Positions 39,697 through 50,878 are shown, numbered from the stretch's first letter. The stretch is 64,000 nucleotides of DNA from Cylindrotheca closterium (GCA_933822405.4 CAKOGP040002080.1:1-64000), one strand, 5' to 3'. Notes: a model not told the origin generated them from the sequence alone. Numbers and translations: made by a program.

Positions 39697-42600
39697 ATGA
39701 TGTCCGAAGGTGGCGTCTATCCTTGGAAAAGGCAAGATGTGGACATCCATCGTGGGCCCCCAGCAAGCTATGCCGGTCTACAGAATCCTCTTCCTGAACC
39801 ACCAGAGAATATGCGATGGATCAAGGATGAGGACACACGAGAATGGAGTCTGGAACGAAAACTTGAGAAGGATACATTCTTCCAAGAAATTACTCCAAAA
39901 CCACGACTTGAAAATCGCAACTATTTCGAACACGAAATCCAGCCCAGTGACACCTTCACTGGAATTTGTTTACGTTATAAAGTTTCAGCGGCACAATTGC
40001 GAAAAGCAAATGGTGGATTCAGTGGTACCAATCTATTCCTAGCTCCGAATCCATTGAAGATTCCCAGGCAAGAAATGACCAAGCAGAAATCAGGAGAAAA
40101 CGAAGAATCTTCAAAAATGAGAGCTTCAGATTCATCTAGCATTGGTAGAACAAGTCCGTCGCAAACCGAAATTAGTCAATCCGTAAATGGGGTATCATCT
40201 CAAGCTACGACGATTCTTAGTGATGATGAGGACGATGATGATGATTCCAATGCTGCCATGCAAGTATTGCAAGACTCGTTGCGGTTCGAAAGCGAACGGC
40301 AGAATCCATTGCAGTTCGAAAGCGCCCGACTACCACCACCGCAACCAATGGAGGAGCGTAGAACCTCGTCGACAACCACTCTTTATCCACCTATTGAGAG
40401 TATTGAAGCCATTGCTCGAAATCAAATTGAATTAGAAGAAACCTGGAAAGCAGCTGCAGAACCCCAAAAAATGAGTTATCAAGAAACCAAGGCAGCTGCA
40501 GCAATGAAATCCTGCTGCGACGATTGCGATGGCAGTTCCTGCACTTGCGCTTCCTCAAACCCGCACATGAGTCCCACTCGACATCATCAGTTTCCATTCA
40601 TGGCACTTTCAAATCCACACGCAGCAGCACGAGCGACATCCTTGCGTGGTCCAACCTTATATCCTTCCATATTCCCTAACGGGCATAACACCCCCCCACG
40701 CGCACTCGCAAGACGTTCTCGGGGTATCGACTACGATGACATGGACGACCATCACAATCGCCATGGTCAACTTCGAGATGATGACGATGATTTGCTTGCA
40801 ATGAAAATGGCTGCCTATGAAGGAGGAGGAGGAAGGGAAAGTATGCCTCCAGTTGCCCGCATGCCATCGCAACAAGCAGAAGCTACAGTGGTTGACTACG
40901 ATGTACATCCTGCGGACATCTCTGTTCATGCAGTTCAAGCTGATCTGGTGGGACAGGAACACTATCATGGTGATTCCCAATACAACTCATCCCAGGCTCA
41001 GGTCACAGACTACCCACCTACAACAGTAACAGCACATGCTTCGGAGTTCATTGAGACTGCTCAGAGTGTCATAGCAACGGTTGCTGGAGATGCAACCGAA
41101 GCAACTGTGATTGAGAGCGGACCCATGGATAAGGTTACAGCTGATGCTTGGGATGCAACTACCACAGAGGCATTGGTCTTGGAAGATTCCAACATGGACA
41201 TTGTTGATTTAGATAGCAAGCCACCTGCCGTGGAAGATAGGTCTCTCCCAAGAGAACAAAATATAGCGTATGACGCACAGGAAGGTCATATGCAGGAAGC
41301 TGCAGCTGAGGCAACTGTGCTTGAGTTCGACGATCATCCGTCAACCTTCCCCATTGCTTCCAACGCAGTCCATGCAGAGTTTGTTGGACAAGACTTCCGA
41401 TCGTCCAGTCAAGACATTTGTTCATCTGCAGTTTATGAGCACTCATCATCTGCTGATTCGGACTTCCCGCCTGGTAGCAACCACGAGGATGTGGCAATAC
41501 AAAGTGCGGAAGTGAGAGCTGATGAAATGAACAATGCGACTGAAGCCACTGTGATCAACAGTTCCCAGCTGAATGAAGCATGGGACGTGGTATCTGCAGT
41601 AGAAGAAACCTCTGGAACCGATGTTGTTTTCCCCAGTGGCGAAGCAGAGGTTGTTGGGATCACTGAGGATGTGCATCCTTCTGAACTTGCGTGCAGCGTA
41701 AATAGAGCCGAGCTGGTTGGAACAGATCTGAACTGCGCAATTGCTGTTGCTTCAGACCACCAGCACGAAGAATCATATGATAATAACTTTGATACCCAGG
41801 TAGAGGAAGCCCAAGTCTTGGATGATGCACCTGGGGACACTACTTTTGAACCTGAGTTAAAAGATGTCCCGATGCAAGACAATGATTGGACAAGCAGAGA
41901 TGGCAGTGGCGACAGTTTTGCCATTGCAGAGGGAGCAGCAGAAGTTGTAGGTATCACCGACAATTACCACCCTTCAGAGCTTGTTGGAGATGCAGCACAA
42001 GCTGAGCTGATGGGAACAGATTCCAATTATGCTGTTGCTGTAGCATCAAACATGCAACAGGAGGGCAATGCTGCACAAGGCTTGAACGATGCAACTATCG
42101 GTGACGGGGAGTTTGTAGTAGAAGGCCCGGTTGGGGATGTAGTTGCTACTGAAACGGCTGGGCAAACTGGGGCAGTACCTCGAGAGACTCATGCAACCTT
42201 CATTGACTACCAAGAGTTCACTCAAGTTGATGCTTATGCCGCAGTGATGGCAGAGCTAGTAGGAGACGACAACAGATTTAGCAACGAAGAGCCTCCCATG
42301 CCGGTCACTGTGCTATCTGAACCAGTTGAGAACTTTGACTATAGTGATGGCTCAGCACTTCATGCACGGAAAACGGAGGTACCAATCGCGAACCAAAACA
42401 GTGCTGTAATTGAAACGAGTGCTGTGCACCAAGAAATAGCCTTGGACTCAGACCATCATTACACGCAAGGTAATCTATCGGCATCTTCTCACAACTCCCC
42501 TTCGCATGTGGTGGCTTCACCAATGCTGACAAATTCTGCACCAGCAGCTGAGGCTATCCATGGATCTGTAGATGCAGACGCTGGTGTGGATTCAATTGCA

Positions 42601-44260
42601 ATTGCTTCTCAGCGGACAACAAGTTCAGGAAGTATTCGTTTACAGTCGGTAAGTCATTGGCTGTTGGCGAGGCCTGATCTCTCTCCAAGCCATCTTTCTA
42701 ATCTCTTCACAGTTTCATCCAAGCTCTATTGCAAGGAATACCAGCAATGTAATGGCTAGAAGTACCAGCAGCGTGATTGATTTGCTGTTCAGGTGCCAGA
42801 ATGTGACAACGAATGACGAGCTTGCACGATCGTTATATCCTCGAGAACTACTTCCATCAACAGTTTTGTTTTCAGAAGCTACCAATTCGTGGGTAACAAC
42901 AGTCAACACGAACCAAAAAGCTCTGGAGCAAAGGGATACAGAAGAGAGCGCAAAGTCTGTCAGGGCGTTCTCTGTTCCAACAAGGAAGCAGGCAGTCTGT
43001 TTGGCAAAGGCTTGGTCCCCACCAAAAATGCATGCCTTTGAAGCAAATCCAGCTTGTACTATCTGTGCTTCTCAATTCAATGTGTTCAAACGAGCGTCAC
43101 ATTGTCGAAACTGTGGTATCTGTGTGTGCAATAATTGTATGGTTCAATGGCCACAAAAGATGTTGCCAATCACGTACAACATCAAGAAAGAGTCCATGAT
43201 GAATGTTTGTAAAACATGCGATTGGTTGTGTTCTTCCTTTAGATTGGCGCTTCTTGACGGTGACAAGGATAGAGCAATAGCTATACACTCGACTGGAAAT
43301 ATCAATCTTACAACACCGTTTGCAAATGTCAAAGGAGAGTTATTGTAAGTAGCAGTTTTGTGATTTGTGACGTTTGACTGGTATGTCTCACGTATCCCTT
43401 TTTTGCCCACTGGTTGCCAACAACACAGCTATCCTGTGCACGTAAGTTATTCTATATATGTGAACTGGTTGCTTTGTTTTGTCCTATTTTCTCTAATGCT
43501 CAAACACTTGCATCTTTCAGTGCGCAGTATTGGGAGGGAACCTAGAGCTCTTAAAATGGTTGATCGAGGAACACTGCTGCCCACTAAGGTCGATTCGCAT
43601 TAGCAGTTGTAGACAGAGAGATGCTGCTGGAACGTACACGCCAATTCTAACTTCCAAAGGCAGATCTTTGCTGGGAATCGCACTTGAAAACAGAAATATT
43701 GACATAGTGCATTATTTGGTGGTGAAAAAACGAATGAGTAAGTCTTTGGCATTGTTCGACAGTATTTCGGGAGACTGTTTCTTATTTTTTCTCTCCAGTG
43801 CTCACGGCCGAAAAGGGGATTTCGAATGAAATTCTGACGCAAAACTTAGATCTTGTTCTGAGAGTGTTACCTGATAATGCATTCCACAGGCAGCAAACGT
43901 CCCTTCCAGAAGATCTTGCTATACCAATAGACAGTACGATTGTTAGATCAAGTAGTGGGAACCAGGGGATTCAAACAGAGGATGATAACGTGATCACCGC
44001 AACAAGTTTGTCTGACGTAGGAGAAGAGATCGGTACATCGCGAGATGAGGTAATTTCGATCAACATTAATTGTTCTTCCATGAAGCTTATGACTCACTCT
44101 CAATTTATCCCTTCAGTGTATCATTTGTTTCTCGAACCCCATCAATTGTGTCGCAACTCCATGTGGACATCAGATATGCTGCCTAGATTGCAGCCGCAAC
44201 ATTATTCGGTGTCCAGTTTGTGCTGTTGAGTGCACCTTCATGCGAGTCTACAGACCCTAG
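39697..44260 (+). CDS. LysM-FYVE-ankyrin-RING protein, candidate E3 ubiquitin ligase
   Basis: Six exons, join(39697..42648,42713..43344,43429..43441,43521..43737,43799..44049,44117..44260), 1,402 residues. A LysM domain lies at about residues 79-122 (YFEHEIQPSDTFTGICLRYK, then NLFLAPNPLKIP). A long acidic middle carries about five degenerate repeats of the type EATV...HPS...AELVG. Exon 2 holds a FYVE-like finger (CTIC, RASHCRNCG, CVCNNC, CKTC; about 1099-1153). Exon 3 is only 13 nt and, with exon 4, completes the ankyrin-like part (LFYPVHCAVLGGNLELLKWL). The last exon encodes a C3HC4 RING: CIIC, NCVATPCGHQICCLDC, CPVC. All splices keep frame, and the paralogue at 35491 confirms the exon 2-4 junctions by colinearity. 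No signal peptide is present, so LysM is probably intracellular. RING makes ubiquitin ligase activity likely. Confidence 0.85.
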
Positions 44261-44553
44261 GCAGTTCATTACTGGATGCAGTTTTCAGATCATGACTAAT
44301 ATCACTCCCGACTGTCTTTTGTTTGGCATACTGGAGGCAACCAAAGAAAACAACTGAGCAACTTGGATGCACATTGGTACCATTTTGCAATACACAAGAC
44401 CAACTCTAATCATACGCAAAGATTGCTTCTGGTGCATTCAACGGGTTATAAACAGTGTTTGGTGCTTATCATGATAAGCAGAAAATAGGCTTCACCAATA
44501 GAGTTTATTTTTAAGAAAGATCATTATTGTAAACAGATAGTACAGGTCGACAT
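44261..44553. other. convergent 3' region with an 18-bp perfect palindrome
   Basis: Between the LysM-FYVE-RING gene and the convergent mitochondrial EF-G gene. It contains TGCTTATCATGATAAGCA (44463-44480), an exact palindrome. No gene is seen. Confidence 0.6.
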
Positions 44554-46938
44554 CTAAGCAGCCTCTTCATCCTTTTTCTTGGATTCAATGTACTTCTTCA
44601 TTAGGTCTTCTTGAGTATTTTTTGGAACTTGGATGTGCTTAAAATACTCCATAGAGAACTCTCCTTTTCCTTGGGTTAAACTTCTCAATTCCGTTGAGTA
44701 TCCGAACATGTTGGCAAGCGGTACTTCGGCAACTATCTTGATTCCACTCCCATCGTCATTCACATCACTGCTTTGGATCATTCCCATCCGCCGATTCAAG
44801 GCAGCCACAACAGTACCTTGAAATTCTGAAGGAATTTCTACTTCTACGGCCATGACAGGCTCTAGGATACTAGGGTTGGCCTTCTTCATTGTATCACGGA
44901 TTGCATTGGCCATGCAAGTGCGGAACGCCATATCAGATGAATCGACAGCATGACTAGCTCCATCTTTAAGAACAACCCTAACACCTTCGACTTCTGCCCC
45001 TACTAATGCACCTTCCACCATGGCATCATCAGTTCCCTTCTCGCAACTAGAGTAGTATTCGGGTGGAATGTTTGTACCAATGCACTGATTGTCGAATTCT
45101 GTGGGCTTTCCAATCTCTTTCTGCCCTTCTTCTGAAAGGGGTTCAAGGTACCCAATGACTCGGGCATATTGTCCAGCTCCACCTGTTTGCTTTTTGTGAA
45201 CATAATCGAACTTCATCATCTTGTTGATAGTCTCCTTGTAATTGACATTCGGTTGACCAGTTGTACACTCTACTCCATATTCACGATTCATTCGTTCGAT
45301 ATAAACTTCAAGATGCAACTCTCCCATTCCAGAGAGAATTGTCTCTTTCGTCTCGGGGTCAATCTTAACACGAAGTGTAGGATCCTCCTTCGAGAATTTG
45401 TTGAGCGCTTTGCCAAACTGAGTTTGCATGGTAGTCTTCTTTGGTTTCACTGCTAGACTCATGACTGGTTCCTGTAACACAATACCGTGAGAATTTTGTC
45501 TACCAAAGTCAAAGTTATTGCAAGCGCAACAAATATATCACCCACTTACCGGTACAAACATAGTGCTCATGACAAGATCCATGCTTCCATCGGAGAAGGT
45601 GTCCATCGAAGAACAGTCCACTCCAAACATAGCTACAACTTCTCCAGCGCCAGCACCATCGATTTCTTCCATATCATCAGAGTGCATTCTCACAATGCGT
45701 GAAAGTTTGATCTTCTTGCCACTATTCACGTTGGTGATGTAGTTTCCTTTCTTCAGCATACCTTGGTAGATTCTCATGTAGGTAAGTTGACCGTACTGCG
45801 TCTCATCGAGCTTGAAGGCAAGAGCCAAAAGTGAGTCTTTGTCGTCAGCAGAAACCTTGACTGGTTCTTCATCCTTTGTAAGGTCCAAGGCATAGTTTTC
45901 TTTTTCGAATGGTTGTGGAAGATAATCGATAACACCATCCAAAAGAGGTTGAACTCCCTTGTTCTTGAATGCTGAACCCATAAACACAGGAACGAAAGCG
46001 CATGCAATGGTTTGGCGTCTAATCGCAGCCTTAAGGGTTTCCTTGTCGGGCTCTTCTTCCATCAAGAAGAGTTCTGCGATTTCGTCGTCAACCTCAGCCA
46101 AGTGCTCAAAAAGCTCGGCACGCTTTTCTTCAACGGTATCCACCATATCTTCCGGAATGTCTCCATAGACAAGATTTTCACCCTTCTCACCGTCAAAATG
46201 AACAGATCTCATTTCAACAATATCGACGACTCCTGTGTGGGTGGCTTCGAGCCCGACTGGAATTTGCACAGCTGCTGCGTTCAGCTTGAGTTGATCACGC
46301 AATTGTTCAATGACACCCCAGGGATTGGATCCTTGACGATCCAGCTTGTTGATGAAAGCAAGGCGAGGAACATTGTATCTTTTCATTTGACGATCGACTG
46401 TCAAAGATTGAGATTGGACCCCAGAAACACCGCATAGAACCAGCACACCCCCATCCAACACTCGAAGCGCTCTTTCGACTTCAATTGTAAAGTCAACGTG
46501 TCCAGGTGTGTCAATAATATTGATATGACTATCTCCCCACTACAATGATATTCGTTAGAATTCTATTGGTGAACAGGTTGGACTAGTCAGGAAATTCAAG
46601 AAAGGAAACAAACTTACCTGGCAAAAGGTGGCTGCAGATTGAATAGTGATACCTTTTTCTCGTTCCAAATCCATGCTGTCCATTTTGGCGCCGATACCAT
46701 CTTTTCCGCGAACATCGTGAATTGAATTGATGCGACCAGTGTAGAACAATATTCTCTCAGTCAAAGTTGTCTTTCCAGAGTCAATGTGGGCACTGATTCC
46801 AATATTTCGGATTTCCTTGTCGGTGCTCATCCACCGATAGAAGTTGTTGGTACCGGTAGCCAAAACTTGAGGCTGAAAAAACTTGGTGGCATTGGCTCCA
46901 GCAAAGTGCCGCGAATTTGTTCGAAGTATGAAAGCCAT
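44554..46938 (-). CDS. mitochondrial translation elongation factor G1
   Basis: Three exons, complement(join(44554..45471,45550..46539,46618..46938)), 742 residues; both introns are 78 nt with GTAAGT donors and join whole codons. The N terminus ([20 protein letters not shown]) is basic without acidic residues, a mitochondrial presequence. The G domain is complete: [26 protein letters not shown], then [17 protein letters not shown] after the first splice, and NKLDRQGSN. Domain III-V blocks include [18 protein letters not shown] and LNRRMGMI. The close match to mtEFG1 rather than the recycling paralogue mtEFG2 is judged from the intact translocation-domain features. The ATG at 46938 is used; four codons upstream the frame begins with GTG. 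Confidence 0.92.
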
Positions 46939-47109
46939 GTCTTCACCCACCCTATTTTATCTGATACGTATCCTAGAGGTGTACGCTGAGAATTTCCAAT
47001 GAAGAAATGATGCGACGGTGAATGAGAATGATGATGTAGACCAATAGAAAAACGGGTGCCAGACAGTCCAGTCCGGTCACGAACACGGATATTGGTAATT
47101 TCAAATTTG

Positions 47110-48420
47110 CTAGTTTATTCTACTAATTACAACTCCACTGGCTGCACGAGTCAGGCGGTCTTTCAAAGCCAATGTCAACGCATCCACAGATGGGCCATCC
47201 GGTATCTCTGGAAAGAGGATTTGTGTGGCATCGTCCACTTGTTCAGCCCACCTTAGAATGTCAAAAACTGATTTCGTCGCTTCAGCAGAATTTTCGCTTT
47301 TGCTCAAGTCTCTGTAGGCAATGGCATGTTTCTCCCAAGATGACAACTTGCCACCAAAGTCAATCAATACAGTTTTGGACAAGACTTCAACTTCCTCGTG
47401 AGTAGGGTCTTTGTTGGAGGTGTAACATGATTGAGAAATAATCCGGCTGACGATGTTTGGAGAGTAGTGGCGAATGTTTTGGCCAGGAGCAACTTCTGCA
47501 ACTGTCTCGTCCACAGCCTTCTTGGTTCTTGAGATAACGTCAAAGTTGTCTGCTATTCCCGCCTCCTCCAGGCAACCTTGGATTGCGCTGGCGGAAACTG
47601 CACCTTGTCTCAGCAGCGTAATCGTTCCCTTCTCAGAATTTTCACTCAACTCCATCTTTACGACAGAACTTTCAACACCAACAGCGCAAACTTCCGAGTC
47701 GCTCTCTGTCGTGTCAATAATCCAAACATCTTCAGCATGCAAATCATCCCAAACATGCGAGGCTCTGGTGGGTGATACGTGACCAAACTTGTTGGCACTT
47801 GGTGCTGCGATGGGCACTTTGGCAGCATCAATCAAAGCTATGGATATCGGATGTTGTGGAGCCCGACAAGCAACAAATCCAGTGTTTGCCATTAAAGTCT
47901 GTGGAACATGAGGAGCTGCCTTTGCGACTAGTGTAAACGGACCAGGCCAGAACTTGTCGCATAATTGGCGTAATGCTTTGCCCTCGATGGAGGACTCTTC
48001 CGCATTCCACAGTTCATATGCATCTGAGTGTTTTGTCACGTGTGTGATCAGCGGATCAGTCAATGGCCTTTCTTTTGCTTTGAAAACTTTCATAATTGCA
48101 TCTTGGTCCAGAGCATTGCAACCCAACCCATACACAGTTTCTGTTGGAAAGGCAACAAGACCTCCTTGTCGAAGTCTCTCTCCACATTCTTCTAGGGAAT
48201 CCACAGATACCAGCTTCGCTTTAACTTTTTCAGACTTGTTTGCGGTAGTCATAGTAGTAAATCTAGTTCCTTCTGAGGCAGAAGCGAAGAGTCTCGAGAC
48301 TGATTGACGGGTCGGTTGGAAGCTGGTTTGAAATGCGGTGCACGACGGAATTCTTCTCAAATGCGACAAGGTAATGTATAGCATCAACCGGAAAAGCAGA
48401 TTTTGGTTTCCTGCAGACAT
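47110..48420 (-). CDS. threonylcarbamoyl-AMP synthase (Sua5/YrdC family)
   Basis: Single-exon, 436 residues. The enzyme makes threonylcarbamoyl-AMP from threonine, bicarbonate and ATP, the first step in t6A modification of tRNAs reading ANN codons. The YrdC domain shows GGLVAFPTETVYGLGCNA, KAKERPLTDPL, FWPGPFTLV and PSANKFGHVSPT. A linker and a C-terminal Sua5 domain (HYSPN, then VLIDFGG) make it the long two-domain form. The N terminus has a hydrophobic stretch and then SCTAFQTSF, which could be a plastid-type signal, or a mitochondrial one given the later basic residues; targeting is unsure. The ATG at 48420 is only 2 bp from an ATG on the opposite strand at 48423, which argues against the long start of the divergent gene. 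Confidence 0.92.
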   Translation of the reverse strand: MSAGNQNLLFRLMLYITLSHLRRIPSCTAFQTSFQPTRQSVSRLFASASEGTRFTTMTTANKSEKVKAKLVSVDSLEECGERLRQGGLVAFPTETVYGLGCNALDQDAIMKVFKAKERPLTDPLITHVTKHSDAYELWNAEESSIEGKALRQLCDKFWPGPFTLVAKAAPHVPQTLMANTGFVACRAPQHPISIALIDAAKVPIAAPSANKFGHVSPTRASHVWDDLHAEDVWIIDTTESDSEVCAVGVESSVVKMELSENSEKGTITLLRQGAVSASAIQGCLEEAGIADNFDVISRTKKAVDETVAEVAPGQNIRHYSPNIVSRIISQSCYTSNKDPTHEEVEVLSKTVLIDFGGKLSSWEKHAIAYRDLSKSENSAEATKSVFDILRWAEQVDDATQILFPEIPDGPSVDALTLALKDRLTRAASGVVISRIN

Positions 48421-48671
48421 TAATGAAGCCAAGCAAGCGTCAGAAGTTGCGGGTTTGGACGGACTTCCCCCTCGCCTTGTTCATCCACTCAGTTAAAATT
48501 GAGAGACGGGTTTCAACCGATGATCAACTCAGTCGTTGGTTTGGGCCAAACGCATTCGCCGGCCTGACGCCCAAGGAAGACGACTCATTCGACAAAAGAG
48601 GCATCGCCACCTCCAACCATTATTGCCACACCCAAAGATCGACCATCAACTATTCCGGTACAACACCAAAC

Positions 48672-49286
48672 ATGGTCAAGAAATCCAAGAAACGATCGTT
48701 TGGAGAAATCACAAAACGAGAATATGCCTCTATACAATTTGAAGAAAGAGAGCCTATCAACCATCCGAGATCGCCACACAGCTTCTTTGAAACATCACAT
48801 AACATCAAGTTTTCTGATTGCAGAAATTCATTTGAGATGCAACAAGTGGTTCACAAGCATCGCAATGATCTTTGCATAGTGACCGCAGGGGGAAAAATAC
48901 CGCCGAATGTTAAGTCCATACATTTTGTAGCTTGCGAAGCACCTGCATTTAGTGCTGCCCAAAAGCGAAAACGCCAGACCAAGATGCTGCAGGGGCAAAA
49001 GTTGGAGGACGCGGTTTCACCTTCTACGACTTTGGTGGAATTGGAGCTTGAATCCGGCGAAAAAATTGCTCTGAAGGCCTGTGTGTTTGGTACGATCATC
49101 GAGTTGAATAAGAATCTAACACCTGAGGTGCTGAAGGACGATCCTTTGCTTGATGGCTTCCTCGCTATCATCCTCCCAAGTGGCAGCTTTCCCCCACACG
49201 AAAATCAAGATCAAGCAGCAACAGAATCTTCACACGAAGCACGAAGTAAAACGAAGGACAATGCTACAACAGAAATCGAAGCGTAG
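48672..49286 (+). CDS. ABITRAM/FAM206 (Simiate)-like protein
   Basis: Single-exon, 204 residues from the chosen ATG. The core resembles the ABITRAM family, nuclear proteins with a fold related to glycine-cleavage H protein: VHKHRNDLCIVTAG, NVKSIHF, KRKRQTKMLQGQ, then ALKACVFGTIIELNKNL and GFLAIILPSG align with the human protein as I remember it (RICVITLA, SCVRGRLMEVNENI, GYIAVVLP). The frame is open 249 bp further upstream to an ATG at 48423, but that would almost touch the divergent Sua5 start, and the extra residues look like translated UTR. The C-terminal tail is polar. Function in algae is unknown. Confidence 0.7.
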   Translation: MVKKSKKRSFGEITKREYASIQFEEREPINHPRSPHSFFETSHNIKFSDCRNSFEMQQVVHKHRNDLCIVTAGGKIPPNVKSIHFVACEAPAFSAAQKRKRQTKMLQGQKLEDAVSPSTTLVELELESGEKIALKACVFGTIIELNKNLTPEVLKDDPLLDGFLAIILPSGSFPPHENQDQAATESSHEARSKTKDNATTEIEA

Positions 49287-49308
49287 CTGATACATTTAAA
49301 TTCATAGT

Positions 49309-50709
49309 CTAGTCTTCTGAGGAAGTATTTTGTATTGATTGAAGCAATGGTTTCCACCAGCTGGGAAGCGAAGCTTGGCAGTTTATTTCATACCGTGGAA
49401 TCGACAGTGAGGAAGCATGCAGAAAGAATCGTGCTTTTGCATTATCGCTCTCGATAACATCGTCTGGAAGGTCTGGTATCCTGTCTTCTCTGGAGTACAA
49501 ATGGTCGTTCAATACTGGCGAGGCAAGATCGGAAGTTGCAGCATGGACTCGAACCTGGTGTTTTCGACCTGTATGTGTTTTGAAGTTTACCAGAGCAGCT
49601 GTGCTATCGTATCGTTTCACAATATGATATTCTGACTTTGCGGGTCTTCCGTTCACAGGCATGTCAATAGATCCAGAGTCTGGGGTTGAAAACAAAGGAG
49701 CTGGTGCAACAATTGTTGTATACTGCTTCTCACATTTTCGAAGAAAGAACTCCGATACCAAGCTTGCATGAGCTTGGTCAGTCTTTGCTAGAACCATGCA
49801 TCCTGATGTTCCTCGATCAAGACGATGCACCAGGCCTAGTGCGTCTGGATTCAATGTGGACAAAGGTACCCCGCATAGCGACAGCGCATCTTCCAGACTG
49901 ACATCGGATGACTTGTGAGAAGCTTTCCCCTTCTTTACCTTTCCAGCAGTCGTTTTCTTCTTGTGAAAACAAGAAATCCCACTTGGTTTGTTGATCACAA
50001 AAGCATCGACTGACTCGTGGAGCACCTCGAAATCACCCCCAAGAAGTTCCTTCAGGTCACTCTCAACCGATTTGCAGCTTTCGCTTACTTTCTTTCGGCG
50101 AGATGCGGCCAGTGCCTTTCTTCTCTTTGTCCCAGCCACTTTTTTGCTCATCCTTTGTGCACGTTGCAAGGCAACATTGGCAAGATCAACTGAGGCGGGA
50201 TCCCTGTTAATGACATTGTATGCCAAGGAATACGTTACAGTATCTGGTCTGATTTCCTTCTCTTCCTCCAGCTGCTCAAACGTTTCCAATAGTTCGCAAG
50301 CTTTTGATGCTGCCGTTGCCTCATCTTCCATGAACATGCAAGATCCTATGAAGCCATTGAGGATACTAGCAACATGTCCTCGGTTGTCGTCGATTGCATC
50401 GAGGGTAGCTTCAACCAGGGTATCAACATCAGTCTCAAGATGCAAGTCTGAGAGTTTTAGGATCCCATCCGTCTGGTCCTCTTCAAAAGCCGTCCGGATA
50501 CTATCCGTAATAGTGGCATGTTGTGAATATAGCCTTGTTGACTGCCTGATATTGGAATTCAACTTTCGTTGTCGCTCTCTTGCAACCGTGTTAACATAAG
50601 AGAAGCCATCTACCGTTGCTATCAAAGCCAAAAGTATTCCCTTAATAGGAGCATGCCGTCGTCCAGCTGTAGAACCCAACCTTCTTGCCATGATCGCTGA
50701 TGTCATCAT
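49309..50709 (-). CDS. RluA-family RNA pseudouridine synthase with PPR-like N-terminal region, possibly plastid
   Basis: Single-exon, 466 residues. The C-terminal two-thirds is a pseudouridine synthase of the RluA family: VINKPSGISCFHKK, GLVHRLDRGTSGCMVLAKT (catalytic Asp in HRLDRG), SEYHIV and THTGRKHQVRVHA. These enzymes isomerise uridine in rRNA or tRNA. Ahead of it is a helical region with RPDTVTYSLAYNVINR, a PPR-like motif that could help RNA recognition; one clear motif is seen, so this is tentative. The N terminus begins MMTSAIMARR and has a hydrophobic stretch ending ATVDGFSYV, a possible ASAFAP-type plastid signal. The frame extends upstream only to a TTG. It lies 169 bp downstream of the DENND4 stop, on the same strand. 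Confidence 0.85.
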   Translation of the reverse strand: MMTSAIMARRLGSTAGRRHAPIKGILLALIATVDGFSYVNTVARERQRKLNSNIRQSTRLYSQHATITDSIRTAFEEDQTDGILKLSDLHLETDVDTLVEATLDAIDDNRGHVASILNGFIGSCMFMEDEATAASKACELLETFEQLEEEKEIRPDTVTYSLAYNVINRDPASVDLANVALQRAQRMSKKVAGTKRRKALAASRRKKVSESCKSVESDLKELLGGDFEVLHESVDAFVINKPSGISCFHKKKTTAGKVKKGKASHKSSDVSLEDALSLCGVPLSTLNPDALGLVHRLDRGTSGCMVLAKTDQAHASLVSEFFLRKCEKQYTTIVAPAPLFSTPDSGSIDMPVNGRPAKSEYHIVKRYDSTAALVNFKTHTGRKHQVRVHAATSDLASPVLNDHLYSREDRIPDLPDDVIESDNAKARFFLHASSLSIPRYEINCQASLPSWWKPLLQSIQNTSSED

Positions 50710-50878
50710 TCCTGAAACTAAAATTTTTGATGGAGAAAAGCAATGGTTTTGATGATGATGGCTTCTTTGAGTCACGAGTAAGTTTGAATCATGAAATGAC
50801 AGCAATCAACCATAGACCACAGACATTTATAGAAGCAAAAACACTAAAACAAAGTGAAGAGCTCAAAATTATTGCAAT

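Noticed and set aside
48423..48671. Long start for the ABITRAM-like gene at 48423
   Set aside because: It would leave 2 bp between two divergent start codons, and the extra residues have no resemblance to the family; the ATG at 48672 fits better.
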